A stretch of 64,000 bases of DNA, from positions 124,001-188,000 of the forward strand of contig NZ_KB291650.1 in the NCBI RefSeq assembly GCF_000320405.1, given 5' to 3'. The notes under the pieces were generated by a model that was given only the letters and a program-made list of their open reading frames with translations, was not told the DNA's origin and made no database searches. The translations under genes and the position numbers were made by a program. Shown here one piece after another: positions 62,074 to 64,000 of this stretch (position 1 is the first letter of the stretch; each line of letters starts with the position of its first letter). The DNA comes from Clostridium celatum DSM 1785 (GTDB lineage: Bacteria; Bacillota; Clostridia; Clostridiales; Clostridiaceae).

Positions 62074-63858
62074 ATGGGTGAGGCATTAAATGGATTAAAA
62101 AGAACCATGATGTGTGGTGAACCTAGAGAAGCAAATGTAGGAGAAAAAATAACTCTTATGGGATGGGTTCAAAGAAACAGAAAGCTTGGAGGTCTTCAGT
62201 TTATAGATCTTAGAGATAGAACAGGAATTATGCAGATAGTTTTTGGTGAAGAAATTAATGCAGAAAGTTTTGAAAAAGCTAAGGCAGTAAGATCAGAATA
62301 TTGTATAGCTGTTACAGGAGAAGTTGTTTTAAGAGAAGCTCCAAATACAGCAATGGAAACTGGTATGGTTGAATTAAAATGTGAAAGCATTAAAGTTTTA
62401 TCAGAATCAGAAACTCCACCAATATATATAAAAGAAGGATTAGATGCAGCTGAAAATATAAGATTAAAGTATAGATACTTAGATCTTAGAAGACCAGATA
62501 TGCAAAAAATCTTTATGATAAGAAATAGAGCTTCAAAAGCTGTTAGAGATTACCTAGATAACAATGGATTTTTAGAAGTAGAAACTCCAATGTTAACTAA
62601 GAGTACTCCAGAAGGTGCAAGAGATTACTTAGTTCCATCAAGAAATTATCCAGGAATGTTCTATGCACTTCCACAATCTCCACAAATATTTAAACAATTA
62701 TTAATGGTATCAGGATTTGATAAATATTATCAAATTGTTAAATGTTTCAGAGATGAAGACTTAAGAGCTAATAGACAACCAGAATTTACTCAAATCGATT
62801 TAGAAATGAGTTTTGTAGAGCAAGATGATGTTATGGCTTTAAATGAAGGATTAGTTGCTCATGTATTTAAGGAAGTTTTAGGTCATGAAGTAAAACTTCC
62901 AATTAAGAGAATGCCATTTAAAGAGGCTATGGAAAAGTACGGTAGTGATAAGCCAGACTTAAGATTTGGTATGGAAATTACTGATATTACTGAATGTGTT
63001 AAGGATATGGATTTCGTAGTATTTAAATCAGCATTAGAAATAGGCGGAAGTGTTAGAGCATTATGCTTAAAAGGAGGAGCTGATTTAGGAAGAAAACCTC
63101 TTGATAAGTTAGTTGATTTTGTTAAAGGGTATAAAGCAAAAGGTCTTGCTTGGATTCAACTTAAGGAAGATGGAGTTAAGTCTTCAATAGCTAAATTCTT
63201 AACTGATGATGTTACAGAAAACATCATTAAGACTATGGGAGCAGAAGTTGGAGATGCAATACTTATAGTTGCAGATAAAAATTCTGTTGTATTCCAAAGC
63301 TTAGGAGCGTTAAGATTAGAGCTTGCTAAACAGTTTGATTTAATAAAAGATAAAAACGAATTTAACTTTACATGGATTACTGAATTCCCATTATTTGAAT
63401 ATGATGAAGAGGAAGGAAGATATCATGCAGCTCATCATCCATTTACATCACCAATGGATGAAGATTTAGATATGCTTGAAACAAATCCAGGAGCTGTTAG
63501 ATCTAAGGCTTATGACTTAGTATTAAATGGTGAAGAACTAGGTGGAGGATCTATAAGAATTCATGATTCAGCACTTCAAACTAGAATGTTCAAAGCATTA
63601 GGATTTACTGAAGAATCAGCATATGAAAGATTTGGATTCTTAATAGATGCATTTAAATTTGGACCACCACCACATGGAGGATTAGCATTTGGACTTGATA
63701 GAATGATAATGTTCTTAGCAGGAACAGAAAATATTAAGGATGTTATAGCATTCCCTAAAAATCAAAATGCTTACTGTTATTTAAGTGAAGCACCAAATGT
63801 TGCAGATTCAAAACAAATTGAAGAATTAGGTTTAATTATTAATAAAATAGAAAAGTAA
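62074..63858 (+). CDS. aspS: Aspartyl-tRNA synthetase
   Basis: 594-residue bacterial-type class II enzyme. The OB anticodon domain (about 10-115) contains GWVQRNRKLGGLQFIDLRDR. The catalytic core has FLEVETPMLTKSTPEGARDYLVP, QSPQIFKQLLMVSGFDKYYQI, CFRDEDLRANRQPEFTQID and motif 3 GLAFGLDRMIM; the GAD insertion domain is at about 290-420. ATG after GAGGAGG. Last gene of the operon. Confidence 0.97.
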   Translation: MGEALNGLKRTMMCGEPREANVGEKITLMGWVQRNRKLGGLQFIDLRDRTGIMQIVFGEEINAESFEKAKAVRSEYCIAVTGEVVLREAPNTAMETGMVELKCESIKVLSESETPPIYIKEGLDAAENIRLKYRYLDLRRPDMQKIFMIRNRASKAVRDYLDNNGFLEVETPMLTKSTPEGARDYLVPSRNYPGMFYALPQSPQIFKQLLMVSGFDKYYQIVKCFRDEDLRANRQPEFTQIDLEMSFVEQDDVMALNEGLVAHVFKEVLGHEVKLPIKRMPFKEAMEKYGSDKPDLRFGMEITDITECVKDMDFVVFKSALEIGGSVRALCLKGGADLGRKPLDKLVDFVKGYKAKGLAWIQLKEDGVKSSIAKFLTDDVTENIIKTMGAEVGDAILIVADKNSVVFQSLGALRLELAKQFDLIKDKNEFNFTWITEFPLFEYDEEEGRYHAAHHPFTSPMDEDLDMLETNPGAVRSKAYDLVLNGEELGGGSIRIHDSALQTRMFKALGFTEESAYERFGFLIDAFKFGPPPHGGLAFGLDRMIMFLAGTENIKDVIAFPKNQNAYCYLSEAPNVADSKQIEELGLIINKIEK

Positions 63859-63874
63859 GATAATATATTAAAAG

Positions 63875-63941
63875 ACTGTATTAAAATTAGATGTGAATAC
63901 AATGCAATTATTCATATTTATATTTTAGTGCAGTTTTTTTA
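63875..63941 (+). terminator. Terminator of the relA-aspS operon
   Basis: 13-bp outer stem with two G-U pairs (63875-63887 with 63922-63934), an inner stem (ATGTGAATA with TATTCATAT) and a run of T. The remainder to 64000 has no recognisable feature. Confidence 0.7.
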
Positions 63942-64000
63942 TGTAAAAATATAATTAGTTTTATGATAAAGGAATTCATTGTGAGGATAAAATTAATTAT

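Overview
The window is a very AT-rich chromosomal segment of a spore-forming Firmicute, almost certainly Clostridium sensu stricto. The evidence is strong AGGAGG-type ribosome binding sites, TTG/GTG starts, the sporulation gene yunB, sortase-anchored surface proteins, and the conserved gene orders ruvA-ruvB-queA-tgt-yajC and secD-secF-(recJ position)-apt-relA-dtd-MBL-hemZ-hisS-aspS. No rRNA, tRNA or CRISPR array was found.

Layout. 1-7.7 kb: the 3' part of a large cell-wall-anchored nucleotide phosphoesterase, an AGCS amino-acid symporter, a class A penicillin-binding protein and yunB. 7.76-10.57 kb: a decayed small integrative element lying between two copies of the 3' end of hpt; its only intact gene is an Ltp-type lipoprotein (a superinfection-exclusion family). 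10.5-20.7 kb: hpt, hflX with an unusual N-terminal JAMM-like domain, an APC permease, a frameshifted CPBP protease gene, a bactofilin-like membrane protein, a MocR regulator, a YigZ protein and yebC. 20.7-24.43 kb: a second, much better preserved 3.68-kb integrative element at the 3' end of yebC. It is bounded by 56-bp repeats and carries a tyrosine integrase, a 41-residue protein, a winged-helix protein and a stand-alone DUF262 protein. 24.4-29.1 kb: queT under a preQ1-type riboswitch, an LPNTG-anchored 5'-nucleotidase and several unknown small genes.

29.2-34 kb: the DNA-repair and queuosine block ruvAB-queA-tgt, then yajC and a small membrane protein. 34-49 kb: YibE/F, a 1558-residue sortase-anchored CehA/McbA-type PHP metallohydrolase, a molybdate regulator divergent from modABC, a HAD phosphatase, cutC, a GNAT enzyme and a MATE pump. 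49-64 kb: topB, secDF, a degenerate RecJ-like protein where recJ usually sits, apt, relA, dtd, an MBL hydrolase, hemZ, hisS and aspS.

Themes. Two independent small elements used the 3' ends of housekeeping genes (hpt and yebC) as integration sites and left both proteins intact; each carries a candidate phage-interference gene. Three surface phosphoesterases share sortase signals, and one contains a nucleotidase domain that has lost its metal-binding histidines. Queuosine supply is represented twice: salvage by queT and tRNA modification by tgt/queA.
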